A stretch of DNA of 42,295 nt, from assembly GCA_934435195.1 (NCBI GenBank), contig CAKSAJ010000025.1, positions 1 to 42,295 of the forward strand, in the 5' to 3' direction. The position numbers and the translations under genes are program-made. The notes below the pieces were generated by a model. It saw only the letters and a list, made by a program, of their open reading frames with translations. It made no database searches and was not told the DNA's origin. Below are positions 25,801 to 34,954 of the stretch, one piece after another; the stretch's first letter is position 1, and every line of letters begins with the position of its first letter. This DNA is from an uncultured Schaedlerella sp. (GTDB lineage Bacteria > Bacillota > Clostridia > Lachnospirales > Lachnospiraceae).

Positions 25801-28800
25801 GTTAAAAGTGTCATTGATTATTCCAAAGAAACCTCCGACAGCCCTCTGGTCTGTTGATTCCGAACAGTTCGCCAGATAAGAATTACTTATCTTGACATTT
25901 TTTACATCTGCGCCACCGTTTACACAGCCGATTAATCCGCCTAAATCTTTTCCGGCTAATCTGACATTCTCTACATTTACATTCTGGATGTTTGTTGAAG
26001 CTGCCGAACCTGCCACACCGCCTGCATACGAATTTGAGGTGGAGTTAACATCTTTTGTTTCTCGAATATTGATATTTTGAACAGATACCACTGGTGTTTC
26101 TGTCGTTTCTTTGATATTTAATGTACTCTCCGCTTTCCCAATCAGTCCGCCCATCGAGTATCCACCGCCGCCAGAAACTGTTCTCGATGTGATTGTACCA
26201 GTAGTTGCACTGCCTCCATTGATTGTACAGGTTCCATTGACATATCCGGCAAATAGTCCACCGTTTTGGACATTGTACAACTTGATATTATTTGCTGTAC
26301 AATTTTCAAATGTCACTGTTCTCGCTAGAGATTCTGCCTTTCCAATGAAAGCTCCGCAGTGGTTCATTTTATTTGTTGAATTTCCATTGTCAGTACCAGC
26401 CGTAAAAATATTTACTTGGCAAGCATTAAAGCTTATAGACGTATTATTAGTATATTTACTCATATATCCAATCACAGCCGCACCTTGGTCAGCCTGATCT
26501 ATAGCAGAATCTTCGACACGTACGTTTTCAAATTTCAGATTATTAGGACTATACCCTCCGTCTCTTGCAAATGCGACACCCAGTGCGACGTTGTTTTCAC
26601 CAACGTTCTTTGTCAGTGTAACACCTGTAAAATTCAAATTCTTTACCGTATAATCTACCCTACTATTTGCCAGACATTGTGTAAAAAATCCTGCCTGTGT
26701 TACCGAAATATCCGAAATATCATTACTTGACATTTCATAAATTGTTCGACTGTATGTTATAATTGCACCATTTCCATTCACCGCAAATGTACTGTTATCA
26801 CCCTGATCTTGTAAACGCAATGCTCTTGATTTTTGTATATCTTTTCGCGTACTATCTGTCGGTAAACCATAATTATAACCGATTCCTCTAAATCCATTTC
26901 CATATGATTTTAAATCATAATTTCCATTAACGAATGTAACACTTCTACCATTGAACTGATTTGTCAAATTGTCCATTGTCAAAGAATAGGTAACTGCTTT
27001 TGCCTCAACATTTTCTTGCGTCTCCACATAAGTTGAAAGATAACTGGTGGAATGTTTCCAGCGGTCAACTTCTTTTCCATCTTTAATAAGCTTTCCACCC
27101 CAGTAGTCATTTTCGTCTGTTACATCTGCTTCATTTGAGATAGTTTCACCAACATCGTCATAAGTCCCGGTACGAGTACGTCCATAGTAAGAAGCGTCCA
27201 CTCTATAATCCGTTTTTCCATTTATAAGAACAAAGTTACCACCCGCAGTTTTCGCCCCAAATCCGGAATTCACAATTGCTGACAACAGCCAGATAGACTG
27301 TTCTGAATCCAAAGTGATTTCACTATTTGGATAAACGACGATGCCTACATTAGAAATATTTGTTTCACCTTTGCCCGTTATCTTTAATTTAACATTTTTA
27401 TTTAATTTCGGAATTGTATAGTTTTTATCTGTGTTAGTACCCATTCCCGAACAACTAGCTTCCGCACAGGCATATCCATCGAACACACGACCTACATATG
27501 GATTCCAATAATAATTCTCGTTTTCAGCACTTACTTCTGTATCTGTTTGAATGTCTTTCTTTTTTTCGATATCAAACATTGAAGTTAAACCTGCGGAAGA
27601 AATATTACGAAAGACAACGCCTCCGCCCTTCTTGCTATAATCCGTTTTACCGACATATCCACCTACCATGCCGACATAACCGCCCACAGCAGTCAGCTTG
27701 CTGGCACAACTAACTTTTTTATCAGAATTTACAGTCAAAGTAACGTTATCAATGATATTATCTCCACCGATTACCCAGCCAATTGCACCTCCGAAAAATG
27801 TCTCTGTAGAATTTCCGTTAATTGTAACATCATCAAAAACTATTTCCAGATTCTTCACTACACTTCCCTGACTGTAACGGATAAGTCCTCCTACTTCTCC
27901 TGTTGTATTTTCGCCAGTCAGCGTAATCTTAATCTTACGAGTGGTCGTACCTCCCGTATCTTCTGTATCTCCTGTATCTCCTACAATCACTCCACTAAAT
28001 GCACGGGAAACATCATTCTTTCCAAATCCGGTAAACTGTGCTACATTCAGTGTTAAGTCCTTTTTAATCTGGAAATATCCATTGCGAAGATATGCCATAA
28101 CCTGTTCATTTGTTAAAGTAGTGGCATTAGAGTCTGTTTTCTGCACATAGCGATTTCCTGCAAGCGTTGCTTCTACCCATGTATTCCCATTCTTGATGAA
28201 TACTATGTCTTTGGAAGCATCTCCTGTCTGATCTGTATGAACCTTAATCTCAACACTTTGACCAGCCATTTTTGTATTTAATATTTCTGTATTAATTTTA
28301 ATTGCAGTGCCATTTCTTCCCGTATCATCTAACAGCTTCATTACGGTCATCATCTGATCTTCGCCGGTAAAGAGTTTCTGACCATCTGCACTTGAAACAT
28401 CCTGGATTACCCATGGATGCCCATAAGTTCCACACCCATCTACAAGATAAACGGCCTTTTGGTTGATGTCCAATTCATAATATTTTTTCGCAGAATTCTC
28501 GGGCGTACCGATGTATGGCAGATAGCCCGAAAAGTCTTGAGGACTATTGGCAGGTTTATTGCCTGATTCATTGTCCGTTCTAATTGCTGTTTTATCAGCA
28601 CCGACATAAGAACCTGCTGTTGTATTACCAAATGTATCCAGATACCATACCTGACCTGTCACATTGTCTTTATTATATGAATTTCGGTTATAATCAGATA
28701 TGGTTCCCTTAACACCATTGGAAATTTCTTTTCCGAATGTTATTTTTTTAGTCGTTGATTCAAAGTTGTAACTACCACCACTGGCTCCATCTCCATACTG

Positions 28801-31800
28801 AAATGCAGTTGCAAAAATAGCTGTATTGAAAATCGAATCATTTCCTGCTCGGTTCAAATCCATGTTGCTAAATTCCAGACTGATTTTCTGTGCCGTACTA
28901 GAGCCAACTTGTCCCATCAGTGCTGATGCAACCTTATTAACTGTCAACCCTGGAGATGTTTCATATTTGTCTCTCGTAAAGGTTACATCATTCATGGATA
29001 TCGCCGTATTGGAACCCACAGAGTTTACAAGCAACGGAAGGTTTGTGCCGTCGTTACATTGAATACCATCCAGTGTAAGATTGGTTATCGTGATACCTGC
29101 CTGGTCTTTATTTGCGCTCTCCTGCGCGATACTGTCACAAATCAATACTCCGGCCTTGCCGTCTTCACCGACCTTGCCGTCTTCATACTTGCCAAATGTA
29201 CCTTGCAATGTAAGGTTATTTACTGTGAATTTCTGTGATATTTTAGAGAAAAGACCTGTCTGCATCTGGTAATGCTGCTGATTAGAGTCGTTATACTTTT
29301 TCTCCGTATTCTTATTCATCTTTGTATAATTAAATATCACCGTTGCATCTTGGATTGTGATTGCCCGTGACATTGGATAATATGATACACCTGTCAAATC
29401 AATCGTTCCTGTTAATTTGAAATCATCGCTTCCTTTTACAAAATACTGCTGGAGGTTCGGTTGTGCATATACATACAGACTCCTCAGAAGAAGTTTTCCT
29501 GCTGAGTTAATTTCAGTAATATTTGTATCTGTACCCTCTTTTTTGCGATAATAGTCTACATTATAATAATAACGTGTGTTTTTATTTGTATAGGATGTTC
29601 CATTATTTACGTTGCACTGATTCTTCCATGTATTGCATCCATTCTGATCAATCAGCGTTGCTGTCGCATCGTCTGGATTGGTCAATCCAATAGAAACCAC
29701 TGCATTGTTGCCGTCTTCTCCATATTTCGTTTTACCGGCAATATCATCAAAATAATTTCCACCATCAAGAGTAACGTTTACTGCATTTTCTTCTATTTTT
29801 AATCCGTCTTTACGAATTTCGATATAAGCTTTGTCGTATTTTTTATTCGTTTCATCCAGAATCGTAGAACAAACTAAAAGTGCGGATGGATTTGTTTCCT
29901 CTGTCTTTCCTGAAAATGAATTTTGTTTAGTGCCTTTACTGAACTTGATTCCATTTTCACCCGTACCATCTCCTATTTTCCAATAAGCATCGGTACTGTA
30001 GACAAGTCCGCCAAATTTTCCTTGTACATCAAGTTTTGAATTCTTCACTTCAAGATTGTTGATTGACACACTGTCGGTCGCACTGTTTTTTCTCCAATAG
30101 TATCCCAACAGACCACCTGAAGTTCCGGTCGCGTAGCTTTCCATCTGAAGATTGTCAATTGTCAGTCCATTAATTGTCACATTTCCAGTCATGCGGCCGA
30201 TCAGACCGCCAAATAATGCATCCGGTGCACTGGAACTTTCATTAAATTTCTCATGCGTGATTTTTGTATTTGAGATTCCACAGTTTGAAAATGTGATATT
30301 CGCTCCCTCTTCGCCTGTTGCCACATAACCGCCGATTGCGAAATCGTAACATCCGGATGAACTGGAAATCGCTCCCTTCATAGAACAATCCGTAAAAGTT
30401 GTTGTTCCTTTTGCCCGTCCAAGGAAACCTCCGATACTCATTACTTTGAGTCCGCCTCCACCGGCTCCATCACGATAAACGATATTTGTATTTACTGTAA
30501 CATTTGTAAAAGCTACCCCATCTGTATTGCCTACGACTGCACCATCTGTATAACCAGCGACTGCGCCACAACGTACTTCCACTCCGTTTGATACGTTGTG
30601 GAAATAAATGGATCCATCTAATGTCAGATTCTGCACTCTACCATTGCAATAAGGAATGAATCCAATTGTAGAATGGTTGTAAATCTGCCCGATGCCTACT
30701 GTTGCACTCTTACCATCTGCATTCTTAGCAAGTGTAGTGCCATCACTTAAATAACCATAGGCCTCTCCCACTGCCAGTGTAATCGTGCGACCATTACCAT
30801 CAAACGTTCCTGTATACGCCCGGCTCCCATCATCTCGAAGTAGAGAATAAATTCCGGTTCCGGTAAGGTCAACATTACAATTAACTGTAATATTTCTGCT
30901 TAAAAGATCCGTTGTGTTTTCTCGCTGTAAAAGAACCGCTACAGCTGCAAGATCTCTTGTATTACTTATTGTTGCCAAAGTTTCCCCCGGCGTATATGCG
31001 ACAGAAAACTGATGCGAAGCACTATTTGTAAAAAGCGTAGTATCATCTACACTGCTTCCATCCGTTTCTTTCAATTTGCTGCCATCCAGACGGATGACTT
31101 CTCCGTAGCTTCCAATATCACTGACAGAGACTGCAGCCGGACGAATGTATTTCCAATCATATCCGTCACCGCCATTTCCATCTCCCGAACCAAGCGCATA
31201 GACGATTGTGCCATCAATACTTCCTGCTATCTGACCACATTCCTTACCTGTTTTTTCGATTTTTAATCCAGAAAGATTCGTTGTGCCACTGATGCGGAGG
31301 ATTCCCTTTGTTGACTTTCCTAAGATGCCTCCTAGTTTGCTTGCTTTTCCATTGTCACTGCCGGAAACTTTGATTGTACCGGAAACAGACAGGAAATGTC
31401 CCTGTCCCTCTGCCTGACCCAATTCGCCGACAAGACCGCCAAAATAACCGTCTGTTGTTAAATCTGTTGTTAAATTTGCTGCAACAGTAGCATCGCTAAT
31501 CTCTACATAGGCAGATGTTACCTCTTTAAGTGCATGATCAGCTCTATTTCCAGCAACAGAACCGATAATGCCACCCAATGCTGTGACAGTTCCATTGCTA
31601 CTTATGTTCACATTCGGGCTTTCCAGCCTAAGTGTTGAGCTCTGTGAATTGGCACTGTACTGTCCGATGACGCCACCAAATTGCCAACTGGTTTTACTGG
31701 TTCCACTGGTTCCTGTATGTATAAGATTTGTCACTGAGACATTTTTTATTGTAATTGTGCCGCCTGTAGTAGAACCAAAATTAAGCACGCCGAAATATCC

Positions 31801-33174
31801 GCCTGCATGATTACCATTTGAAATTGTGATTCCTGAAATACTGATTTTGCTTAAATCAAGCTCTAATCCAGTATTATAAACTGCTTTCCCGATGAAACCT
31901 CCACTCTCCGATGTACCTTCTATCGTTCCTGTACGAGTCACTGTATCGTTCAATGTGATGGTTGGATTTGTGGCAGCACCGATCAGACCTCCGGCAGCGA
32001 ATCCTGTTACGGTTGTTGTAACATTACCTGTCAGGTTAAGTGCTGAAGTTACAGTTAAACTGGATCCATTTTGCATTTCTCCTACAAGTCCACCTGCATG
32101 TCCACCTGTAGTTGAAATGTCATAGCCTATCGTAGCCGTTCCACTACCTGTAGAACCGCTGTTTGTAGAGTTTCCATCTGTATAAGAAGCAATTGTCAGG
32201 TTTGCGCCTTCTCCCATTGTATTACAGAAAAATCCTAAATTGCCAGTGCCTGTAATCGTAGTATTCGCTTCTGTGATTTTATTTACTACCGATAAAGAAA
32301 GGCTGGTATTACTATCCATGGTGCCGATAATACCACCAAAACTCGGCAAATTATTATCCTCTTTCTCTGCTCCAATCATAAGAGAAATCGTTTTTGCTTC
32401 TGCTGAATATCTATTTACATAATTCGCAGCAAGCAAAGGTCCGTCTACAGTCCCCTTTGCTTTCAGATACAGTCCTTCATTTATCGTTGCGCTTTGATCA
32501 AGGTATTTAAAGAACGAATGATTAATCGGAATATCGATACCACTTCCAGAACTTGTGATTGCAATCGTTCCCTTGAATGGATAATCTTTATTTCCAAAAC
32601 CTTGAAATGTTTTTCCATCCACTTCCTGTGTCAGATCAAATGGGGTAGTTGTTTCACGCTGAATGGTGATCACAGCAGTTTGGTACACCTGAGCGTCCAT
32701 ATGAGACAAATTGATAAAATCAGCTGTACACGTAAGTGTTACTTTATTATCTACCACCTGAATCCCATTTCCAGTTGCATCCGTTGGATTCGCCTCATCC
32801 GCAGTTGTTTCTTGTTCTGCGTCTGTTTGTTTTGTATTCTCCTGAGCAGATTCTTCTATATTAGAGTCACTTTTATCAGATTCATTTTCCTGCTGATTCT
32901 CTTCTGCTTCGGATTTCGAATTATTTTCCGAGGTATCATCCGTCTGCTCTGTGCCTGTCTCATTCGAATCATTTTTTCCTGATTCATTTTCAGAAGTAGT
33001 TCCGTTTGATTGAGTCGCACTGTCATTTGCTGTCTGAGTGTCCTCCTGAACTTCGCTTGCCGTAACAGTTGTATTTACTTTTTCTTCTGCCTGTACCTGC
33101 GCCGGGAGCGTCTGTAATAACATCGATGCCACCAGAACTCCGGCACATATCTTTTTTAGCTTTTGTCTTACCAT
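22876..33174 (-). CDS. giant secreted beta-helix-like surface protein, GLUG-type repeats, 3432 aa
   Basis: A Sec signal peptide (about 1-29, ending AQVQA) is followed by a Ser/Thr/Asn/Glu/Asp-rich linker to about residue 140. Repeats such as GGLVGEMQNGS, GGLIGAATN, GGYFGVLN and GGVIGQYSAN then continue to about residue 2600, typical of GLUG/beta-helix surface proteins. CGTYGHPWVIQ, GGAIGWVIGGDNIID and NPYVGRVFDGYACAE match the same positions in the 3584-aa protein. The non-repeat C-terminal region (from about 2675) ends YLIYTNAKVYLKIVG, comparable to IIYTMARV in the paralogue. I see no sortase motif, C-terminal helix or binding repeats. AGAGG lies 8 nt before the ATG, and the gene starts 3 bp after the class C stop. 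Partnership with the A, B and C proteins of TU3 is inferred from the duplicated gene order. Confidence 0.85.
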   Translation of the reverse strand: MVRQKLKKICAGVLVASMLLQTLPAQVQAEEKVNTTVTASEVQEDTQTANDSATQSNGTTSENESGKNDSNETGTEQTDDTSENNSKSEAEENQQENESDKSDSNIEESAQENTKQTDAEQETTADEANPTDATGNGIQVVDNKVTLTCTADFINLSHMDAQVYQTAVITIQRETTTPFDLTQEVDGKTFQGFGNKDYPFKGTIAITSSGSGIDIPINHSFFKYLDQSATINEGLYLKAKGTVDGPLLAANYVNRYSAEAKTISLMIGAEKEDNNLPSFGGIIGTMDSNTSLSLSVVNKITEANTTITGTGNLGFFCNTMGEGANLTIASYTDGNSTNSGSTGSGTATIGYDISTTGGHAGGLVGEMQNGSSLTVTSALNLTGNVTTTVTGFAAGGLIGAATNPTITLNDTVTRTGTIEGTSESGGFIGKAVYNTGLELDLSKISISGITISNGNHAGGYFGVLNFGSTTGGTITIKNVSVTNLIHTGTSGTSKTSWQFGGVIGQYSANSQSSTLRLESPNVNISSNGTVTALGGIIGSVAGNRADHALKEVTSAYVEISDATVAANLTTDLTTDGYFGGLVGELGQAEGQGHFLSVSGTIKVSGSDNGKASKLGGILGKSTKGILRISGTTNLSGLKIEKTGKECGQIAGSIDGTIVYALGSGDGNGGDGYDWKYIRPAAVSVSDIGSYGEVIRLDGSKLKETDGSSVDDTTLFTNSASHQFSVAYTPGETLATISNTRDLAAVAVLLQRENTTDLLSRNITVNCNVDLTGTGIYSLLRDDGSRAYTGTFDGNGRTITLAVGEAYGYLSDGTTLAKNADGKSATVGIGQIYNHSTIGFIPYCNGRVQNLTLDGSIYFHNVSNGVEVRCGAVAGYTDGAVVGNTDGVAFTNVTVNTNIVYRDGAGGGGLKVMSIGGFLGRAKGTTTFTDCSMKGAISSSSGCYDFAIGGYVATGEEGANITFSNCGISNTKITHEKFNESSSAPDALFGGLIGRMTGNVTINGLTIDNLQMESYATGTSGGLLGYYWRKNSATDSVSINNLEVKNSKLDVQGKFGGLVYSTDAYWKIGDGTGENGIKFSKGTKQNSFSGKTEETNPSALLVCSTILDETNKKYDKAYIEIRKDGLKIEENAVNVTLDGGNYFDDIAGKTKYGEDGNNAVVSIGLTNPDDATATLIDQNGCNTWKNQCNVNNGTSYTNKNTRYYYNVDYYRKKEGTDTNITEINSAGKLLLRSLYVYAQPNLQQYFVKGSDDFKLTGTIDLTGVSYYPMSRAITIQDATVIFNYTKMNKNTEKKYNDSNQQHYQMQTGLFSKISQKFTVNNLTLQGTFGKYEDGKVGEDGKAGVLICDSIAQESANKDQAGITITNLTLDGIQCNDGTNLPLLVNSVGSNTAISMNDVTFTRDKYETSPGLTVNKVASALMGQVGSSTAQKISLEFSNMDLNRAGNDSIFNTAIFATAFQYGDGASGGSYNFESTTKKITFGKEISNGVKGTISDYNRNSYNKDNVTGQVWYLDTFGNTTAGSYVGADKTAIRTDNESGNKPANSPQDFSGYLPYIGTPENSAKKYYELDINQKAVYLVDGCGTYGHPWVIQDVSSADGQKLFTGEDQMMTVMKLLDDTGRNGTAIKINTEILNTKMAGQSVEIKVHTDQTGDASKDIVFIKNGNTWVEATLAGNRYVQKTDSNATTLTNEQVMAYLRNGYFQIKKDLTLNVAQFTGFGKNDVSRAFSGVIVGDTGDTEDTGGTTTRKIKITLTGENTTGEVGGLIRYSQGSVVKNLEIVFDDVTINGNSTETFFGGAIGWVIGGDNIIDNVTLTVNSDKKVSCASKLTAVGGYVGMVGGYVGKTDYSKKGGGVVFRNISSAGLTSMFDIEKKKDIQTDTEVSAENENYYWNPYVGRVFDGYACAEASCSGMGTNTDKNYTIPKLNKNVKLKITGKGETNISNVGIVVYPNSEITLDSEQSIWLLSAIVNSGFGAKTAGGNFVLINGKTDYRVDASYYGRTRTGTYDDVGETISNEADVTDENDYWGGKLIKDGKEVDRWKHSTSYLSTYVETQENVEAKAVTYSLTMDNLTNQFNGRSVTFVNGNYDLKSYGNGFRGIGYNYGLPTDSTRKDIQKSRALRLQDQGDNSTFAVNGNGAIITYSRTIYEMSSNDISDISVTQAGFFTQCLANSRVDYTVKNLNFTGVTLTKNVGENNVALGVAFARDGGYSPNNLKFENVRVEDSAIDQADQGAAVIGYMSKYTNNTSISFNACQVNIFTAGTDNGNSTNKMNHCGAFIGKAESLARTVTFENCTANNIKLYNVQNGGLFAGYVNGTCTINGGSATTGTITSRTVSGGGGYSMGGLIGKAESTLNIKETTETPVVSVQNINIRETKDVNSTSNSYAGGVAGSAASTNIQNVNVENVRLAGKDLGGLIGCVNGGADVKNVKISNSYLANCSESTDQRAVGGFFGIINDTFNGFNLLSKDNVIGYAVKDNDISTSVSSDAMSSLSADSIGLQLNDSTYATYSSLTANDTLKSGTPCGIWVGNANNNTVNIVSASRQGDYSAVNNIGTGKNESSYVIYADYTGQSTTSSTVNTKPDAIVTAGGTSLTGDGATKVDGTAVRDRIISDIMTNPSLMKGYYGGDQSRPLDEIVKKFGTNGDYSSRLSNYQKEDTSYKSVDFPILVLNATTKSELNSIVNNYISMLTNTKQEQSKRYYVSIEPQTYKYENNAWNLVSAENQTMSWNATDGVSINRGKYDNNKQQITILDVSYSYPINAETPTDVYHLYIPVLVKKLMDVECSVKVVNGAAGYDSAKDGNATLNSFGENYTAHISYTYKWMVSEWQSMLENGDSLLWNFDKTVKLGTPETFDRSKIHLTLVDMNTQGTQTSYHQSTLQELSTTGALSDDTLNLAEMAKQGKSPYICDLLPLKATKSATGGFKIVEATDSSAVLRIWDNTENKFIYYAAKSDADAKDTQYYNVILNTTSGLNDILPVTEEYYLVMNCTEGNQTTPMLNTKLELNQSYSNQQIPTKVTGDFSVVYLLGDFYKLDNVTFKSPTQSPEMVSGSNDSIKVTVSSEVSAAANENEFGSYVNGRSIYYQYSLQTVDQDGKPVDMKGAASIPTLKLEKKNADGTETHELKQLTDLSGTENGFVTQFGENGYIITIKAPGAWYTGATITAEMSFSYNSTEMNQQFPLRTSGSENSGVKFKVDAVMAYQQDSLGSSSISASASEEKLYYQLKEAQAKLSYDSYNITSTDGNTSPDGNTSQLGINGRENNDAAMEISSRALLDVTDFSNFNLTDESNSTYPYYLEGELTLAKKTDSGNGTSYQNVAIEKYLSEFEIESAGTKLNVDVTSEGLGLQENNTVYKFRIRLTQDQVSKILDTPLLVNIKYKVKTGEELEVIKGGQYANYKVTLSATLKNQKLDNLLIGTPSDYLIYTNAKVYLKIVG

Positions 33175-33177
33175 TGA

Positions 33178-34104
33178 TTATTCCTCTTTGGAATTCGTAA
33201 AATGAATATACTCCTTGATTGTGTTCCAGTCCTCATTTAAATCATTTACTGCATAAGTCCGATAAAACTGGATCGTGTACTGCTGCGGAGTTCCCGCCGC
33301 TCCTAAATGAAGTGTCACTGATTTTGTTTTTCCATCCTTTGCTGTTGAAACTGCTGGTTTTCCCATTTGTTCTAAAAACCACTTATCAATTTCCACTTTG
33401 GAGGAATCCCAGCTTAAAACACAATTTTCTTCTACGTGCCCTGAAATGCGGTAGTTTAATAAACCTAGTTTTTCGCTATTCGCTACAGCTGATTTCTCTG
33501 TTTCTAAAAAGCTGCCTGTCCAGTGTGTTTCTGTTGTATCCGTTGTCAATACAATCAGTCGTCCCAATGGTTTATACTGAGATCGATTTGTCGGCTCTGC
33601 GGTAATCTTAATCTGATATGGTAGAATCTCATTTCCTGTGAGAACAAATGTATAGGTTTTGTCCTGTGCCGTACCTGCAGCAAGTGTCCCGCTTTCTGTG
33701 TATACTCCATTTTTTAATTGTATCGTATTATTTATTGTAATATTATTGTAAATATTTTCGTCTGTAACAACATTTCCACCGGCATCGACAAGTTCAACTT
33801 TAAAATCATAACTAATCTGATTTTTATCAAATTTTGTTGTATCATTTTGCAAATGATTTGAAATGGTTACAGAAAATGTTCTTGTTGTATCGTCTTTTCC
33901 AAATGATTTTACTTTTGTCGATAATTTTGATGCACTATCATACTGTACCAGCACATCTGAAGTAAATAATTGCTCGGAGCCTCGCACTGTGACAACGCGC
34001 TTGGCACTGCTCAAGCTCGTATATGCAGCCAGCGAATATGCAATAATCGCAACGACTGCAATCAGAAAAAGATAAACAGCTATCAGCTTTGTCCTTTTTT
34101 TCAA
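33178..34104 (-). CDS. class C SipW-type anchored protein (TU3), 308 aa
   Basis: A very short basic start (KKRTK) and membrane segment end IAYSLAAYTS, with predicted SipW cleavage after Ala26. Like its TU4 counterpart it has AAY rather than AWF at the mature start. The mature part contains FTSDVLVQYD (compare FTSNYLQLYT), VLSWDSSKVEIDKWFLE and a terminal EDWNTIKEYIHFT, all matching 19948-20898. Translation starts at TTG, with GGAG 7 nt upstream. The stop is 3 bp before the ATG of the giant gene, the tightest A-B-C-giant junction, which suggests coupled synthesis. A subunit or adaptor that contacts the giant protein is plausible but inferred. Confidence 0.8.
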   Translation of the reverse strand: MKKRTKLIAVYLFLIAVVAIIAYSLAAYTSLSSAKRVVTVRGSEQLFTSDVLVQYDSASKLSTKVKSFGKDDTTRTFSVTISNHLQNDTTKFDKNQISYDFKVELVDAGGNVVTDENIYNNITINNTIQLKNGVYTESGTLAAGTAQDKTYTFVLTGNEILPYQIKITAEPTNRSQYKPLGRLIVLTTDTTETHWTGSFLETEKSAVANSEKLGLLNYRISGHVEENCVLSWDSSKVEIDKWFLEQMGKPAVSTAKDGKTKSVTLHLGAAGTPQQYTIQFYRTYAVNDLNEDWNTIKEYIHFTNSKEE

Positions 34105-34124
34105 TGCGATTCTCCTTCCTTATT

Positions 34125-34916
34125 CTATCGACTGACGGTCAGATAAACCATGTCCGTCTCTTTATCATTACTAACTGTATTTTCATCCCAATAAACGCGA
34201 AGTACAAAATAATCGCAGAAGCAATCGCCTCCAAATGCATTTTTCCCTTTGTTTTTAGGATTCAACATATCCAAATTATTTTCACTGGCAAGCCAATAAA
34301 GCGGCTCTGCATTTTTTTGTACCTTACTACTATCTACAGCATTTTGACCATTCTCATCACCATAACTAAGGTTGTGGCTCTGATGTTCTGTTATTTCTGT
34401 AGGTGTCATTTGATTTAAAGGTTTTGCTGAAATAACGGGAGTTGATGAGGAATTATAAGTAAAATTCTCAGTATGTTCTCCGCTATTATCCGTATATGTA
34501 AATGGAACATTTACAATATTGCCCATTGTCGTCTGTCCGGATGTGGATAGTTGAGCACGATAAACTTCGTAATAAAATGGGATATTAGTAGTATAAGCTA
34601 ACTGAAGCGAATACATATCAATCGGTTCTCCGTATACGCAAAACACGTAATCCATGGAACGCTCTGTTGTGTCGGCGTCGATAGAACCCATATCCAGATA
34701 CGCAATATCGTGATTGTTACCGCTTCCGATTTCCAGTCGAATCGGTGTTTTTATCCATGTGAGTGTGTCCAACTGCCGTTTGTAGAAAAACCAGGCATAG
34801 ACAATCACTCCTACTAATATCAATCCGGTTACTGCTAATGTAAGAAGCAGGATTGTTTTTTTCTTGATTTTTTTCACTTTATTTTTCATAATTGTATTTT
34901 CTTTGTTGCTGGCCAC
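34125..34916 (-). CDS. class B SipW-type anchored protein (TU3), 263 aa
   Basis: A Lys-rich cytosolic tail and membrane segment (about 21-40) end VIVYAWFFYK, with cleavage predicted after Ala41. Shared landmarks with the TU4 class B protein are TLTWIKTPIRLEI, YVFCVYGE, LQLAYTTNIPFYYEVY (compare LEIAHTTNLKGLTFNIY), EPLYWLAS and the closing TDMVYLTVSR. The start is uncertain. The GTG at 34916 and the ATG at 34889 both lack a strong ribosome site, and I give the longer frame. It lies 38 bp after class A and 20 bp before class C. No named family is recognised beyond the SipW-type leader. Confidence 0.75.
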   Translation of the reverse strand: MASNKENTIMKNKVKKIKKKTILLLTLAVTGLILVGVIVYAWFFYKRQLDTLTWIKTPIRLEIGSGNNHDIAYLDMGSIDADTTERSMDYVFCVYGEPIDMYSLQLAYTTNIPFYYEVYRAQLSTSGQTTMGNIVNVPFTYTDNSGEHTENFTYNSSSTPVISAKPLNQMTPTEITEHQSHNLSYGDENGQNAVDSSKVQKNAEPLYWLASENNLDMLNPKNKGKNAFGGDCFCDYFVLRVYWDENTVSNDKETDMVYLTVSR

Positions 34917-34954
34917 TGGTATTGTGAACAGTAACTTTTCTTTCGGTTCTTTAC

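Noticed and set aside
29160..29190. Collagen-like repeat in the 3432-aa protein (VGEDGKAG)
   Set aside because: Only two or three imperfect Gly-X-Y triplets occur, too few for a collagen helix.
9157..33174. LPxTG or other sortase signals at the ends of the giants
   Set aside because: Both C-termini were read directly. Neither shows LPxTG, a hydrophobic segment or a basic tail.
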